Shown piece by piece: positions 5,112 through 6,287 of a stretch of 6,287 bases of DNA (the first letter of the stretch is position 1; every line of letters starts with the position of its first letter). Location of the stretch: contig CALEJC010000199.1 of NCBI GenBank assembly GCA_937898205.1, positions 1 to 6,287 on the forward strand, written 5' to 3'. Position numbers and translations under genes: made by a program. The notes beneath the pieces were generated by a model, which saw only the letters and a list, made by a program, of their open reading frames with translations, ran no database searches and was not told the origin of the DNA. Source of the stretch: an uncultured Bacteroidales bacterium. GTDB taxonomy: Bacteria; Bacteroidota; Bacteroidia; Bacteroidales; UBA932.

Positions 5112-6287
5112 ATGAACAATAAAGACGCTATACAATATGATTGCTTCAGAGGCTGCGTAATCGCCCACGACGAGCTCAACTCGGAGACACACTATGTCTA
5201 CCGCCCGGGTTGCTGCAAGCTCGGCGTGCACAACTGGCTTGCAGACGCGCAGGATGGCTCTTACAAGGGCCTCTTTGAGGTGAGATTTAAAAATACCCGC
5301 AAGGGGATATACCGCAACGACTCTGTCCAGAACATCCGACAGGGTGATATGGTCATCGTGGAGGCGACCACAGGCCTTGATCTGGGTATCGTCACCCTCG
5401 AGGGTCCGATTGTGGGACGTCAGATGAAGGCCAGGGGCATCAATCCCGACAACTTTGAGTTTAAGAAGATCTACCGCAAAGCCCGTCAGACAGATATCCA
5501 GAAATGGAGAGATGCGATCGCCCGTGAGCAGGAGACGATGATCAAGGCCCGCGCCATCGCTGCAGAGATGGGTCTTGAGATGAAGATCGGTGATGTGGAG
5601 TTTCAGGGAGACGGTTCCAAAGCCATCTTCTACTATATCGCAGACGGACGTGTGGACTTCCGACAGCTCATCAAGGTCTATGCTGAGGAGTTCCGCATCC
5701 GCATCGAGATGAAGCAGATCGGTGCTCGTCAGGAGGCCGGTCTGATCGGTGGTATCGGTGTCTGCGGTCGCGAGCTGTGCTGCGCCAACTACATCTCCTC
5801 ATTCAAGAGCATCTCGACTTCTGCCGCCCGTTGTCAGGATCTTTCGCTTAATCCGCAGAAACTGGCAGGCCAGTGCGGTAAATTGAAATGCTGCCTGAAC
5901 TATGAGACTGCTGCCTATATGGATGCCCAGTCGCGTATCCCGAAGGTCACAAATCCTCTTGAGTTCGAAGACGGCCTTGCATATCTGATGAAGACGGATA
6001 TACTTAAGGAAGTGATGTATTTCTCGTATGATCCTAGCTCTTTCGCAAATCTGTACGCCCTTGACGCATACGATGTGCGCGAAATTATAAAGATGAACAG
6101 GAACGGCATCAGACCGGAATCTCTCAAGAGTGAACCGGAGCCTGTTGCTCCAGAGTTTGTTACGGCTGTAGGTGATGACAGCATCAGCAGGTTTGACGAG
6201 GCCCGTAAGCGTAAAAGGAAAAAGAAGAAGCCGAAAAGAAGATCATCGAAGGATTCCTCAAATAAAAAATTAAGGAGGATACGGAAT
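5112..6287 (+). CDS. ricT: PSP1-domain RicT/YaaT-like protein (3' end runs off the window)
   Basis: 392 codons are present with no stop before the right edge, so the C-terminus is missing but probably nearly complete. The PSP1 C-terminal domain spans roughly 110-205. It is followed by CGRELCC (218-224) and CGKLKCCLNYE (255-265), two C-x4-CC motifs typical of RicT/YaaT. In Bacillus subtilis RicT works with RicA and RicF, binds Fe-S clusters and affects RNase Y-dependent mRNA maturation and sporulation; whether this applies in Bacteroidota is unknown. Further cysteines occur near the N-terminus (C11, C15, C34, C35). Past residue 364 there is a strongly basic tail (RKRKRKKKKPKRR) that could bind nucleic acid. 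ATG at 5112 is three bases after holB and has no Shine-Dalgarno. From memory, gldH commonly follows this gene in Bacteroidota. Confidence 0.9.
   Translation, partial: MNNKDAIQYDCFRGCVIAHDELNSETHYVYRPGCCKLGVHNWLADAQDGSYKGLFEVRFKNTRKGIYRNDSVQNIRQGDMVIVEATTGLDLGIVTLEGPIVGRQMKARGINPDNFEFKKIYRKARQTDIQKWRDAIAREQETMIKARAIAAEMGLEMKIGDVEFQGDGSKAIFYYIADGRVDFRQLIKVYAEEFRIRIEMKQIGARQEAGLIGGIGVCGRELCCANYISSFKSISTSAARCQDLSLNPQKLAGQCGKLKCCLNYETAAYMDAQSRIPKVTNPLEFEDGLAYLMKTDILKEVMYFSYDPSSFANLYALDAYDVREIIKMNRNGIRPESLKSEPEPVAPEFVTAVGDDSISRFDEARKRKRKKKKPKRRSSKDSSNKKLRRIRN
6272..6278 (+). promoter_or_regulatory. Possible Shine-Dalgarno AAGGAGG for a gene starting beyond the right edge
   Basis: AAGGAGG lies inside the last visible codons of the RicT-like gene. 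If it serves as a ribosome-binding site, a start codon would be expected within about the next ten bases, right at or just past the edge, probably overlapping or abutting this gene. No other start in the window has such a sequence. It also encodes Leu-Arg-Arg within the basic tail, so it may be only coding sequence. Confidence 0.35.

Noticed and set aside
4263..5231. A 322-codon open frame on the minus strand across holB
   Set aside because: It lies fully antisense to a gene with clear delta-prime motifs and runs into the next gene's start. Its product shows no recognisable domain; it reflects codon bias on the coding strand.
1..6287. Mobile elements, CRISPR arrays, tRNA or rRNA genes, or a defence system
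   Set aside because: No transposase or integrase motifs, no direct repeat arrays and no tRNA-like cloverleaf noticed; nearly every base belongs to a recognisable or conserved-type gene.

Overview
The window looks like a piece of chromosome from a member of the Bacteroidales (phylum Bacteroidota) with moderate G+C. Four things point there. The first is a PG0541-type small protein directly behind an RND pump gene. The second is a set of perfect TAnnTTTG promoter boxes, the -7 element of the Bacteroidota primary sigma factor. The third is that no start codon inside the window has a Shine-Dalgarno sequence. The fourth is the order holB then a PSP1/RicT-like gene, which as I recall is usually followed by gldH in this phylum. 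I cannot name a genus.

Layout: all genes lie on the + strand and the window is almost entirely coding. Positions 2-1279 hold the C-terminal part of an RND efflux transporter, cut by the window edge. One base later comes a 97-residue PG0541-family protein (1281-1574), which ends the first transcription unit. The only sizeable intergenic gap (1575-1653) holds an intrinsic terminator (1589-1622) and two promoter-like elements, one of them abutting the terminator stem.

A second, tightly packed run then begins: thioredoxin (1654-1968), a secreted outer-membrane beta-barrel protein (1982-2611), a LOG/TIGR00730 Rossmann protein (2621-3151), a trans-polyprenyl diphosphate synthase (3154-4122), DNA polymerase III delta-prime (4119-5108, overlapping by ATGA) and a PSP1/RicT-like protein (5112 to beyond 6287). 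Gaps of 13, 9, 2, -4 and 3 bases suggest one operon led by the promoter at 1558-1587 and continuing past the right edge.

Functionally the window is mostly housekeeping: drug or xenobiotic export with a probable small accessory protein, redox and envelope functions, isoprenoid chain synthesis (probably for menaquinone), the replication clamp loader, and a cysteine-rich RicT homologue. I see no mobile element, CRISPR array, tRNA or rRNA. The less ordinary points are the promoter abutting a terminator, the pump-linked PII-like small protein, the cysteine-rich RicT-like protein, and a lone strong AAGGAGG at the right edge.
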